A DNA stretch of 64,000 nt from Mucilaginibacter sp. KACC 22063 (GTDB lineage Bacteria > Bacteroidota > Bacteroidia > Sphingobacteriales > Sphingobacteriaceae), in contig NZ_CP117877.1 in NCBI RefSeq assembly GCF_028736115.1, positions 4,598,187 through 4,662,186 on the forward strand. The letters run 5' to 3'. Shown one piece after another: positions 28,801 to 36,849 of the stretch; position 1 is the first letter of the stretch; every line of letters begins with the position of its first letter. Below the pieces are notes generated by a model that ran no database searches, was not told the DNA's origin, and saw only the letters and a program-made list of their open reading frames with translations. Made by a program: the position numbers and the translations under genes.

Positions 28801-28892
28801 GTAACCGTACCAGTTACCGTACGGGACTGTGCATACACCTGCGTTACAGAAAACATCAGGAAGCACAAAAAGTAAAGTAAAAGTTTTTTCAT
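25845..28892 (-). CDS. SusC/RagA-family TonB-linked outer-membrane transporter (pair 3)
   Basis: 1015 residues from the ATG at 28892, chosen because the signal peptide ('MKKLLLYFLCFLMFSVTQVY') starts there; a start seven codons upstream is also open. A carboxypeptidase-regulatory-like domain ('VTGTVTGRDDKQPIPGASVR') is followed by a plug from 'EVVVTGYGTQTKAA' with 'DPLYVVDGVPVNS' and 'VLKDASQAAIYGSRGANGVI', then the barrel ending 'KTYTLGVNVGF'. No STN domain. It is first in its transcript and shares the 176-base upstream region with the divergent PadR gene. Confidence 0.96.
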   Translation of the reverse strand: MKKLLLYFLCFLMFSVTQVYAQSRTVTGTVTGRDDKQPIPGASVRVKGTQVGTVTDVNGRYSINVPAGSNTLVVTFLGYASSEVPAVGKTVDVIMAPSSRELTEVVVTGYGTQTKAAATGPVASVGSKDLEDKPYSSMDQALQGRVAGLQSVGGSGQPGALQQIRIRGIGSITAGSDPLYVVDGVPVNSGDLSSNTTSSSAIAAINPNDIESIQVLKDASQAAIYGSRGANGVIVITTKSGRAGKTKVRLDAEYGYVKPSTLPKAGRPLTTDQWRNLTAEGLVNSGDEPDLATALKDLDDTFGSGSGVNTNWIDEVTRTGHQQQYNLSLEGGDAKTQFHIGAGYFNQQGAVIASSFDRYSTNFNIKHKVNDRLSFATSFTIGENGQNTPSNGGAFSNPVGSAYFLVPYISPYNADGSFNLDPNQFASNYNPLAIAATDKSTLHQVKGIGSLSGEYKILPNFKFTSRVGVDLNALEENTYWNPNFGDGASYGGLSTRNYSRYFNWVATNLLDYHLDVNHDNTWVANIKAGYEAQKSQYYYEFVTTTGLPNNYSINVPSAGATPLTASGDNSDYTFASILSMADITFKGKYALTGSFRRDGSSRFGINNAYGNFGSVGAAWNMHEEEFIKKLDWITLLKIRGSYGSLGNANVGNYAWRPLYSYGQGTDPQGNAYNYNYLGNIGSGFTSLGNENLTWETNKTVDLGFDLSIFKDRLSLTFDWYNRQSDNLLLNQPISLTSGKSSFINNVGSMRNRGYEISLSGTPLILGDFRWNASFSLSHNKNTVLSLINHQQQVSGAFVRKEGLDIQTYYLRQWAGVDPANGNPLWYTDASMTKTTSVYSQAQLVANPKYSASPKYFGSFTSDFTYKGFSLSGLLYYNFGNYIRDSWARYTQGDGYDPLDNHVAAQLDRWQKPGDITNVPKYVFNNSNNSSASSTRFLYKGDYIRLRELTLAYNVPAQAVQKLGISSLRVYLRGTNLATWVRDKNLPYDPETYVNSTTNFDVYNPKTYTLGVNVGF

Positions 28893-29027
28893 TTCGTTAA
28901 TAAAAATTATCAATAAATAGTTAATGAGTTAAAATTAGTGTAGAAAGTTAAATTATTAGTAATGTTTAATTAACAATCTTTAAAATATTACCGCTAAGTA
29001 GGTGAATGAGTGAAACAATATGGTACT

Positions 29028-29045
29028 ATGTATTGCATAATACAT
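29028..29045. promoter_or_regulatory. Candidate PadR operator
   Basis: The palindrome ATGTATT-GCAT-AATACAT fits the ATGT...ACAT form bound by PadR regulators. It overlaps the putative -33 region of the padR promoter and ends 23 bases before the PadR ATG, so autorepression is the simplest reading. Binding is inferred. Confidence 0.6.
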
Positions 29046-29064
29046 TCTAAAACATATATCTTTG
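29032..29064 (+). promoter_or_regulatory. Putative promoter of the padR-pspC operon
   Basis: ATTG at 29032-29035 and TATCTTTG at 29057-29064, spaced by 21 bases, fit the Bacteroidota -33/-7 pattern. The box ends only 4 bases before the ATG at 29069, so the message would be nearly leaderless. Confidence 0.55.
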
Positions 29065-29068
29065 CAAT

Positions 29069-29407
29069 ATGATAATTGAAAACACTCAAACCCAAATGCG
29101 GAAAGGAATACTGGAGTATTGTATTCTTTGCATTATAGCGCGGGGGGAAACATATGCCTCAGACATTATAGCTGAATTGCGTAAGGCACAGCTGCTTGTA
29201 GTTGAAGGAACCCTTTACCCGCTGCTTACCCGTTTAAAAAATAACGGATTATTAAACTATAGTTGGGTCGAATCCACCTCGGGTCCGCCACGTAAATACT
29301 ATATGCTTTCTGAAGAAGGAAAACATGTTTTGAAACAGCTCGATAAAACCTGGCAGGAACTTTCTTTTGCCGTGCAAACATCTATAGAAGGAAAATCTAA
29401 AAACTGA
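29069..29407 (+). CDS. PadR-family transcriptional regulator
   Basis: 112 residues, the usual size of the PadR-s1 group with one winged helix and a short C-terminal dimer helix. Key stretch: 'QMRKGILEYCILCIIARGET' then 'YASDIIAELR', 'EGTLYPLLTRLKNNGLL' and the wing 'SGPPRKYYMLSEEG'. It precedes the PspC-domain gene by 17 bases; a PadR gene paired with a PspC protein is a recurrent Bacteroidota arrangement. A palindrome matching a PadR operator lies just upstream, so it probably represses its own operon. Confidence 0.93.
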   Translation: MIIENTQTQMRKGILEYCILCIIARGETYASDIIAELRKAQLLVVEGTLYPLLTRLKNNGLLNYSWVESTSGPPRKYYMLSEEGKHVLKQLDKTWQELSFAVQTSIEGKSKN

Positions 29408-29424
29408 TCTCACAATACAAAGTC

Positions 29425-31128
29425 ATGAATAAAACAATCATCATCAACATAAATGGAACTGTATTTCATATTGAAGAAAGCGCATATGAAATACTAAAAC
29501 AATACATGACCGCAGTAAAGCGTCATTTCTTTGACTCGGCTGATAGCCTTGAGATTACTACCGATATTGAAAACCGTGTAGCCGAGTTATTTTCTGAAAT
29601 ACTTGCCCGCGAAAACCGCCAGGCAATTATAGACCAGGATGTAAATTATGTAATTGGCCAAATGGGAGCTGTTGAAGATTTCGACATGGCAGCCGAAGAT
29701 GCAGGCGCTGTTAATTACACTTATACCCGTACAGAACATCGCAGGCTATTCCGAGATGCGGACGATCATCTTATTGGTGGTGTATGTGCAGGTATAGCCA
29801 ATTACTTTGATATCCAGTCTGTTTGGATTCGCCTGGCGTTTGCACTAAGCACATTGTTTGCCGGCACAGGCCTTATCGTATACATCATATTATGGCTGGT
29901 TATACCCAAAGCGATAACACGTGCCGACCGCATGGCCATGAAAGGTGAGAAACTAAACCTGGAAGGTTTTAAGAAAAACTTTGAAGCTGAAATGAGTAAC
30001 GTTCGCGAACGTATTGCAGATGCGCATCATGAAGCCAAACCTTTCATCTACAAGTTCAGGGATTTTATAGGCGAATTCTTTTCATTCACAGGATCCACTA
30101 TAGGGAAACTCGGTCAACTGCTTATTAAGCTGATCGGCCTGGCGTTTTTACTTTCCTTATTCGGTATGGCTATTAGCTTAATTGTACTGCTGATATCTGT
30201 AGTAGGTTTCGGAAATGATCTGCATCTGATGTTCCCTTTCAGTGTGATCAATTACAAATACACCAACTGGCTATACTTTTCGGCTTTTGTTACTGCAATA
30301 ACTCCAATCATCGCATTAATCTTATTGCTAATGCGTGCTGTGTTTAATACTAAAAGTATCAGCCGTTCAACCGGTTCAACGCTTTTAATTATCTGGATTT
30401 GCGCGCTAAGTGTATTCGTTTACTTTACCGTTAAAGTAACAGCCAACTTCCGGTCTTCTGCAAGCATTGATCAAAATATACAGCTTAAACCTGTTGCAAA
30501 CAATACTTATCATCTCAAATTAAACAACGTTAAATTTTTCACTAAAGAAGACAGCGCCCGTTTAAATATATCATCACGCTTTCATGGCCTTATTGTAATT
30601 GATAATGATGATGAAAACAACAACGAACCACGCAGCATGCATTTATATGTTGAAAAAAGCGATGTAGCGCAACCGGTACTTATTAAAAGATTTAAGGCAA
30701 AAGGGCGCGATTATGAAGAAGCATTGAATAATGCCCGTAACACCACTTATGGATTTTTACAAAAGGATTCTATACTGACTTTTGATAGCAGGCTGCACCG
30801 GTTAAATGACCAGGCCTGGCATGCAGAAGAAATTCAGTTGATACTTCGTATCCCACTTAATTATAAATTAGTGATTGATAAAGACCTGGATAATTATATG
30901 GGAAGCTATGTATCAATTTATGGTTGTGCATCTGAAAATAAAACTCAAGATAATAACTTTGCAAGGTTTGTGATGACCAATAACGGCCTTCAATGCAGCC
31001 TGGACACCCTACGCTTAAGAAGGGACAGCATTGCAGAGGCAGAAAAGTTAAAACGTGATAGCCTGGCACAAACAACGGATAGTGTGATAACCGATACGGT
31101 TAAAGTAATTAAACATGTTAAAAAATAA
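29425..31128 (+). CDS. PspC-domain membrane protein
   Basis: 567 residues. Residues 1-90 form the Bacteroidota-type N-terminal region ('NKTIIININGTVFHIEESAY' onward). The PspC domain follows at about 109-165 ('FRDADDHLIGGVCAGIANYF' and 'GLIVYIILWLVIPKA'), then an amphipathic stretch and further membrane segments near 230-260, 275-305 and 320-340. A C-terminal region of about 200 residues is beta-rich and probably extracytoplasmic. PspC proteins respond to envelope stress in enterobacteria; here the role is inferred from domain and from the PadR partner. It overlaps the small membrane-protein frame that follows. Confidence 0.9.
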   Translation: MNKTIIININGTVFHIEESAYEILKQYMTAVKRHFFDSADSLEITTDIENRVAELFSEILARENRQAIIDQDVNYVIGQMGAVEDFDMAAEDAGAVNYTYTRTEHRRLFRDADDHLIGGVCAGIANYFDIQSVWIRLAFALSTLFAGTGLIVYIILWLVIPKAITRADRMAMKGEKLNLEGFKKNFEAEMSNVRERIADAHHEAKPFIYKFRDFIGEFFSFTGSTIGKLGQLLIKLIGLAFLLSLFGMAISLIVLLISVVGFGNDLHLMFPFSVINYKYTNWLYFSAFVTAITPIIALILLLMRAVFNTKSISRSTGSTLLIIWICALSVFVYFTVKVTANFRSSASIDQNIQLKPVANNTYHLKLNNVKFFTKEDSARLNISSRFHGLIVIDNDDENNNEPRSMHLYVEKSDVAQPVLIKRFKAKGRDYEEALNNARNTTYGFLQKDSILTFDSRLHRLNDQAWHAEEIQLILRIPLNYKLVIDKDLDNYMGSYVSIYGCASENKTQDNNFARFVMTNNGLQCSLDTLRLRRDSIAEAEKLKRDSLAQTTDSVITDTVKVIKHVKK

Positions 31129-31294
31129 TAGATATATAAGCCTGGTACTTGTTACCGGGCTTATTATTTTATTAACAGCAAGCTTCATATACGCTTACAA
31201 TCACCTGTCGCTTAATTTTGACGGATGGCACATTTCATTAAAATCCTTTGAGTTATACCAGGATTTACTGCACAAATTTATACCTGTGATATAA
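31115..31294 (+). CDS. 59-residue single-pass membrane protein (short ORF)
   Basis: An ATG at 31115 lies inside the last codons of the PspC gene and opens a 59-residue frame ending TAA at 31292. It reads 'MLKNNRYISLVLVTGLIILL' then 'TASFIYAYNH', a basic start followed by one membrane segment, then a short polar tail. The 14-base overlap with the PspC gene suggests translational coupling. No family is recognised. It could also be a chance frame, but the composition is protein-like. Confidence 0.5.
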   Translation: MLKNNRYISLVLVTGLIILLTASFIYAYNHLSLNFDGWHISLKSFELYQDLLHKFIPVI

Positions 31295-31486
31295 ATTTTA
31301 ATTTTTTTCTGTAACCTTTTGCCTTTAGCGCTCATCTAACGAGCATATAACACACTGACCACCGAAACTTCATTTCCGGTTTAATCAAAACATTAATAAA
31401 TACTTAAAAAAGAAGATAAAACCTTTTACAGGATAACTATTGCCCAAATTTTAATAAATCTGACTACACTACTACCATCACTTATT

Positions 31487-33946
31487 ATGAACACTCTAAA
31501 ATTTACACTATTTATATTCTTCTGCTGCTTAGGCATTTTTGCCAGGGCACAATCGCCAGGTACCGGCAAGGTGAGCGGGACACTGGTTAATGAAGCTGGC
31601 AAACCAGCCGATTATGCTACCGTAAGCTTGTTAAAAGCTAAAGATTCGGTCATCGTAAAAGGTGGTCTTACTGACGAAAAAGGCGCTTACATTTTCAGCG
31701 GCGTTAAACCCGGAACTTATATGATAAAAGCCACCATGGTTGGCTATAACAAAGGCTTAAGCGCGCCATTTAATGTTACCGAAGGTGCAACAGCTACAGT
31801 GCCTGCAATTAAATTACAAGCCGCAAGCAAAAATTTGGCAACTGTAAATGTAGTGGCTACCAAGCCATTGATTGAGCGCAAAGTAGACCGTACCGTAATG
31901 AATGTTGAAAACAGCGTACTTGCTGCGGGTAATTCTGCCATGGAAGTACTGCAACGCGCTCCGGGCGTAACTGTCGACAAGGATGATAACATCAGCCTTA
32001 AAGGCAAACAGGGTGTTACCGTAATGATCAACGATAAGCTCACTTATTTATCGGCAGAGCAATTAGCTACACTATTACGCTCAACCGATGCAAATACTAT
32101 TCAGTCTGTCGAGATCATTACCAACCCATCAGCCAAGTATGATGCAGCCGGAAGCTCTGGCATCATCAACATCAAACTTAAAAAGAACCGCCAAAGCGGC
32201 ACCAATGGTAACATTTCGGCCACTGCAGCACTCGGCAAACATTTTAGAGATAACAGCAGCTTATCATTAAACCATAAACAAGGCGACTTTAACTTTTTTG
32301 CAAACCTTAGCCGGGGCGACAACAAGCACGAAAACGATATATCAATATTGCGCAACGTTGAAAACAGCGGCACCAGCACCTATTTTGATCAGAAAAGCGA
32401 GATGACCAATAATTACCACTGGAATAATTACCGCGTGGGCGCCGATTGGGACATTACTAAAAAAAATACTGTTGGCGTGGTTGCCAGCGGTTATTACAAT
32501 CCTGAGTTTGACAGCAACTACAACCACACTTTTGTGGGTAACCAGCCAGTTGTATTTAACATGTACCAGAATACGATTTCAGGCATTGATCAAACCTATC
32601 GAAATTTTGCCCTCAATCTTAACGACAGATTGAAGATTGATACCGCCGGTCAGGAGTTGGGCATAGATGTAGATTACTCCAAGTTCAGGAATAACTCTAA
32701 TGCACAATATGACACATACTACTATAATATAGACGGCACACCGAATGCTACTCCCCTGTTTTTACGCAACCAGACACCATCTGAAATTACTATAAAAACA
32801 GCCAAAGCCGATTACTCATTACCGATCACAAAAACCGTTAAACTGGAAACCGGCTTTAAACTTAGTGACGTCAAAACAGATAATGACCTGCAGGCACAAA
32901 TCAATAAAAACGATGGTGGATATGTAAATGACCCTACCCTCACCAACCACTTTATCTACGACGAGAAGATTGATGCAGGATATGTAAACCTGAGCAAATC
33001 TTTCAAAAAGACAACTATACAAGCGGGTCTACGGGCCGAGTATACCAGCTCGACCGGCGATCTGGTGACTACCAACGAAGTGGTGAACCGCCATTATCTT
33101 AACTTTTTCCCAAGCTTGTTTATTAATCATACTATTAATGATAAAAATGAGATCGGCTTCAATTTCAGTCGCCGCATAGACCGCCCAAGTTATGATAACC
33201 TTAACCCCTTTGTTTATTATCTGGACCAGTACACATACTCTCAGGGCAATCCGTTTCTTAAACCACAATACACCGCATCATACGAGTTAAACTATACTTA
33301 TAACCATGCTATAAATGTGAGTTTTGGTTACAGCCGCACTACTGATGTAATTACCGAAATCTTACTTACCGATACTGTTAAGAAGGCTACCTTCCAAACC
33401 AACCTTAACCTGCGTGTGCAAAACGCTTACAATATTAACATCAATTCGCCTTATACCATTGCTAAATGGTGGACAGGTAACGTTAACCTGACTACCTTCT
33501 ATCTTGGATTTAAGTCTGAAGGCGCATCAAACGGCACATTAACCAGCGGCCAGCTTAATGATGGCAAATGGGCATACCAGTTCCGTACCACTAACACATT
33601 TGCATTTGCTAAAACCTGGAAGTTTGAGTTGATGACCGATTATCAGTCGTCATTGATCTATGGCTATTTCCATATCAAACCACAATATTCAATTGATGGC
33701 GGCATCAGCAAATCATTCCTTAATAAAAAGGCGAACATTAAATTTTCTGTAAGCGACATATTCAACATGCGCAAGAACAACGTGCTAAGTGTTTCTCAGG
33801 GAAATTATATCGACATCCATCAGAAAAACGAAACCCGTGTTGGCCGCCTCACCTTTACTTATAACTTTGGTAATACCAAGATTAAAGTACGCCAGCACCA
33901 AACCGGATCAGACGAAGAACGTAACCGCGTTAAAAACGGAAACTAA
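31487..33946 (+). CDS. TonB-dependent receptor-like outer-membrane beta-barrel protein
   Basis: 819 residues. Signal peptide to 'FARAQ', then a carboxypeptidase-regulatory-like domain ('VSGTLVNEAGKPADYATVSL', about 28-105), a plug-like domain ('KPLIERKVDRTVMNVENSVL', 'GNSAMEVLQRAPGVTVDKDD' and 'VEIITNPSAKYDAAGSSGII') and a barrel of the OMP_b-brl_3/PF14905 type ('SRRIDRPSYDNLNPF', 'YSQGNPFLKPQY'). This group lacks a SusD partner, and its substrate is usually unknown. It stands alone; a terminator follows. The 190-base upstream interval should hold its promoter. Confidence 0.93.
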   Translation: MNTLKFTLFIFFCCLGIFARAQSPGTGKVSGTLVNEAGKPADYATVSLLKAKDSVIVKGGLTDEKGAYIFSGVKPGTYMIKATMVGYNKGLSAPFNVTEGATATVPAIKLQAASKNLATVNVVATKPLIERKVDRTVMNVENSVLAAGNSAMEVLQRAPGVTVDKDDNISLKGKQGVTVMINDKLTYLSAEQLATLLRSTDANTIQSVEIITNPSAKYDAAGSSGIINIKLKKNRQSGTNGNISATAALGKHFRDNSSLSLNHKQGDFNFFANLSRGDNKHENDISILRNVENSGTSTYFDQKSEMTNNYHWNNYRVGADWDITKKNTVGVVASGYYNPEFDSNYNHTFVGNQPVVFNMYQNTISGIDQTYRNFALNLNDRLKIDTAGQELGIDVDYSKFRNNSNAQYDTYYYNIDGTPNATPLFLRNQTPSEITIKTAKADYSLPITKTVKLETGFKLSDVKTDNDLQAQINKNDGGYVNDPTLTNHFIYDEKIDAGYVNLSKSFKKTTIQAGLRAEYTSSTGDLVTTNEVVNRHYLNFFPSLFINHTINDKNEIGFNFSRRIDRPSYDNLNPFVYYLDQYTYSQGNPFLKPQYTASYELNYTYNHAINVSFGYSRTTDVITEILLTDTVKKATFQTNLNLRVQNAYNININSPYTIAKWWTGNVNLTTFYLGFKSEGASNGTLTSGQLNDGKWAYQFRTTNTFAFAKTWKFELMTDYQSSLIYGYFHIKPQYSIDGGISKSFLNKKANIKFSVSDIFNMRKNNVLSVSQGNYIDIHQKNETRVGRLTFTYNFGNTKIKVRQHQTGSDEERNRVKNGN

Positions 33947-33968
33947 TACTCTATAATATTAAATATTG

Positions 33969-33992
33969 AAGCGCCTCATAAGGGCGCTTTTT
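33969..33992 (+). terminator. Terminator after the TonB-dependent receptor-like gene
   Basis: Stem AAGCGCC/GGCGCTT with a 7-base loop followed by TTTT. Confidence 0.85.
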
Positions 33993-34257
33993 TCATGAAT
34001 AATCTAATTACACTTCTCGCATTGCCGCGACATAAGCTTATTATGGTTACCTCGGGCTTGTTGCGGCAAGCACAGGTAGTGATACAGCAGTAAAGGAACA
34101 AAGCGACAAGGCCAAATCACGAGTTCCTTTGGTTTACTTTTCTTTACGGCCAAGAAAAGTAACATTACATATAATTATCACATATAGATGCTTCGACGAG
34201 CTCAGCATGACATGGCGAATAATCAGTTTGATTAGCTAAATAAAACTCACATAAAAC
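33993..34257. other. Intergenic interval with repeat-like debris
   Basis: No open frame of protein-like composition. It includes 'TTCGACGAGCTCAGCATGAC' around 34194, a motif often dispersed in Bacteroidota genomes, and a GTTTACTTTTC / GAAAAGTAAC inverted pair around 34132-34165. Confidence 0.45.
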
Positions 34258-34260
34258 AAA

Positions 34261-34286
34261 AAGCCCCTTGCTTGCGCAAAGGGCTT
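34261..34286 (-). terminator. Terminator after pdhB
   Basis: Stem AAGCCC(C)TT/AAGGGCTT with a GC-rich loop; on the minus strand it is followed by TTTTTGTTTTAT. It lies 20 bases past the pdhB stop. Confidence 0.8.
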
Positions 34287-34306
34287 CCTTATGAGTTGAT
34301 CACCAA

Positions 34307-35290
34307 TTACTTGGTTACATACATTACTTCTTTAACCGCTTTAATTACACGGTCGGCGTTTGGCAGGTACTCCTGGATAAGTGTCGGAGCGTAAGGAAGC
34401 GGAACGTCGCCACCCATGATACGCAGAATAGGTGCATCAAGGTAGTCAAACGCATCGCGTTGTACTTTAAACGCAACCTCTGTAGCAATTGAACCTAAAG
34501 GCCAGCTTTCTTCAACAATTACCAAACGGTTAGTCTTCTTCACAGAGTTAATAACAGTCGGATAGTCAATAGGGCGTACTGTACGCAGGTCGATTACTTC
34601 GGCGCTGATACCTTCTTTTTCAAGTTCGGCAGCAGCAGCGTTAACTACTTTCATAATTTTACCGAAACCTACTAAAGTAACATCAGTACCTTCTTTAGTA
34701 ACCGCAGCTTTACCTAATTCAATATAGTATTCGCCGTCTGGTACCATACCTTTATCACCGTACATTAATTCCGACTCCATAAAGATTACCGGATCCGGAT
34801 CAATGATTGATTGTTTTAACAAACCTTTTGCATCAGCAGGGTTTGAAGGTACAACCACTTTTAAGCCCGGGCAGTTAGCATACCAGTTCTCGAAGCACTG
34901 GCTGTGCTGCGAGCTAAGCATACCTGCATTACCGGTTGGGCCACGGAAAACAATTGGCACCGAAAACTGGCCACCGCTCATTGACATAATTTTAGCCGCA
35001 CCATTGATCACCTGGTCAATAGCCACAAGCGAAAAGTTGAATGTCATGAATTCGATGATCGGGCGCAGGCCATTCATAGCCGAACCAATACCGATACCGG
35101 CAAAACCCAATTCAGAGATCGGGGTGTCTATAACGCGTTTAGCGCCAAATTCGTCAAGCATACCCTGACTAACTTTGTAAGCACCGTTATATTCGGCAAC
35201 TTCCTCACCCATCAGGTATATTTTATCATCCTTGCGCATCTCTTCGTTCATTGCTTCACGAAGCGCTTCTCTGAATTGTAGTTCTCTCAT
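34307..35290 (-). CDS. pdhB: Pyruvate dehydrogenase E1 component, beta subunit
   Basis: 327 residues, full length for E1-beta. With E1-alpha it decarboxylates pyruvate using thiamine diphosphate and acetylates the lipoyl arm of E2. The thiamine-contacting 'LMGEEVAEYNGAYKVSQGML' and 'RVIDTPISELGFAGIGIGSA' are present, as are 'GNAGMLSSQHSQCFENWYA' and the C-terminal transketolase domain 'LRTVRPIDYPTVINSVKKTN' and 'VEESWPLGSIATEV'. The alpha subunit and E2 are not adjacent, so pdhB is a separate unit here. It ends at its own terminator. Confidence 0.95.
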   Translation of the reverse strand: MRELQFREALREAMNEEMRKDDKIYLMGEEVAEYNGAYKVSQGMLDEFGAKRVIDTPISELGFAGIGIGSAMNGLRPIIEFMTFNFSLVAIDQVINGAAKIMSMSGGQFSVPIVFRGPTGNAGMLSSQHSQCFENWYANCPGLKVVVPSNPADAKGLLKQSIIDPDPVIFMESELMYGDKGMVPDGEYYIELGKAAVTKEGTDVTLVGFGKIMKVVNAAAAELEKEGISAEVIDLRTVRPIDYPTVINSVKKTNRLVIVEESWPLGSIATEVAFKVQRDAFDYLDAPILRIMGGDVPLPYAPTLIQEYLPNADRVIKAVKEVMYVTK

Positions 35291-35468
35291 TATTATTCTA
35301 AAATGAAATTAAGCGCTGCAAATATATGCAATGCTGCGGTAAAAACAATTGATCAGATTTCTGATTTCAATTTTTCGGCCTTGTCTTTAAAAATGTTACA
35401 TGGTTGTGAAAAAGTGAAATAGCCGCCCGCAACAACCGATAAGGTTAATTTGATTAGATTTGGGCACC

Positions 35469-36269
35469 ATGCAATCATTAAATTTTAACAACAAATGGGT
35501 TTTAGTTACTGGTGCTTCATCTGGCCTGGGGCAGGAAATGGCTTTGCAATTAGCGTCGCTGCACAAGGCTAACCTGATTATTACCGCCCGCCGCGAAGAC
35601 CGTTTAATTCAGCTTAAAACTGAACTTGAAAAGTTTGGCGTTAAGGTTAAGGTAGTGGTTGCCGACCTTTCTGTTAATGATGACATAGACCGCCTGATGC
35701 AGGAAAGCATGAACGGGCAGCAGTTGTATGCAGCCATTTTAAATGCGGGTGTCACCTATTTTGGCCAGCATACCCAGCTATCCCAAACAGAGTTTGATAA
35801 ACTTTTGCAAACCAACGTTACCGGCATAGTACGCATGGTTAACCAACTGGTTGCTTATTTTGAACAAAACGGTAATGAAGGTGCTATAATGACGGTTGCC
35901 AGCATGGCGGCCATGTTCCCGGTGCCTTACCAGGCCGTTTACTCAGGCACCAAAGGCTTTGTACTTAATTTTATGATGGCCCTGTCGCAGGAACTTACCA
36001 ATAAAAATCTATCGTTAACGGTATACGTCCCTGGCGGAATAGCTACAGAAATGACTGCGGGCGAAGCTTTTAATGACCTTAAAAAATGGCTGATGCCGGT
36101 AAAGCAGGCGGCAAGCGAGGGAATATACGCACTTCAACATCGTAAAAACGTTTATATACCCGGAGCTTTAAATCGCATAGGCAGCCGCTTTTTAAAACTG
36201 CTACCCAAAAGCTTTATCCTGGCTCAAATGGGTAAAAATTATCGTAAGTCGTTGTTTAAAGATAAATAA
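35469..36269 (+). CDS. Short-chain dehydrogenase/reductase
   Basis: 266 residues from the ATG at 35469 (a TTG three codons earlier is less likely). Classical SDR motifs: 'TGASSGLGQEMA' for NAD(P) binding, 'LNAGVTYFG' (the NNAG equivalent), the catalytic Ser in 'MTVASMAAMFPVPYQAVYSG' with Y-x-x-x-K in 'YSGTK', and 'YVPGGIATEM'. The Arg residues after the first fold unit ('ITARREDRL') suggest NADPH. Substrate unknown. A glyoxalase-fold gene follows 20 bases later, probably in the same transcript. Confidence 0.93.
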   Translation: MQSLNFNNKWVLVTGASSGLGQEMALQLASLHKANLIITARREDRLIQLKTELEKFGVKVKVVVADLSVNDDIDRLMQESMNGQQLYAAILNAGVTYFGQHTQLSQTEFDKLLQTNVTGIVRMVNQLVAYFEQNGNEGAIMTVASMAAMFPVPYQAVYSGTKGFVLNFMMALSQELTNKNLSLTVYVPGGIATEMTAGEAFNDLKKWLMPVKQAASEGIYALQHRKNVYIPGALNRIGSRFLKLLPKSFILAQMGKNYRKSLFKDK

Positions 36270-36289
36270 AAATACCACCAATTAAATTG

Positions 36290-36748
36290 ATGATGATCAA
36301 GGGGCTTTTTGAAACTCATTTGTATGTAGAAAACCTTGAAACCTCTATGCTTTTCTATAGCCAGGTATTAGGATTACAGCAATGCTATTTTGAGGCTGAA
36401 AGAAGAACAGCTTTCTACTGGATAGGCAAACCCCGACAAGCCATGTTAGGCGTTTGGGAAAAGCCTAAAGAAGAAATCCAGAAAAGGCATTTTGCTTTTG
36501 AGTGCGACACAGAGTTTATCCTTAACGATGCTATCACCTTTTTAAAATCTAACAATCTTAAGCCTTATAATTTTTTGAAGGATGGCACTGAGCGGCCAAT
36601 GGTTTTTGCCTGGATGCCTGCTATCGCTATTTACTTTAATGACCCGGATGGCCACTACCTTGAATTTATCTCCATTTTAGAAGGAGAAGCCAGGCCCGAA
36701 TTGGGGGTTATATCTTACAATGAATGGTTAGATGCTAACGCCAATTAA
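36290..36748 (+). CDS. VOC (glyoxalase/bleomycin-resistance fold) protein
   Basis: 152 residues from the first ATG at 36290; an ATG at 36293 is equally possible. The pattern 'FETHLYVENLETSMLFYSQV' and 'LGLQQCYFEAERRTAFYWIG', then 'AIYFNDPDGHYLEFISIL', gives two beta-alpha-beta modules with likely metal ligands His (in ETHLY), His (in DGHYLE) and Glu (in LEF). Family members include glyoxalases, dioxygenases and resistance proteins. The reaction here cannot be assigned. It probably forms a two-gene unit with the SDR. Confidence 0.88.
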   Translation: MMIKGLFETHLYVENLETSMLFYSQVLGLQQCYFEAERRTAFYWIGKPRQAMLGVWEKPKEEIQKRHFAFECDTEFILNDAITFLKSNNLKPYNFLKDGTERPMVFAWMPAIAIYFNDPDGHYLEFISILEGEARPELGVISYNEWLDANAN

Positions 36749-36849
36749 AAGCTGAATAAATTACGTCAACCCACTTTTCGAGGCATCGGTTTATTTATTT
36801 TATAAGCAGGCAGATAATTTATACATTAGATTTTTGTATACCCCCGTTC

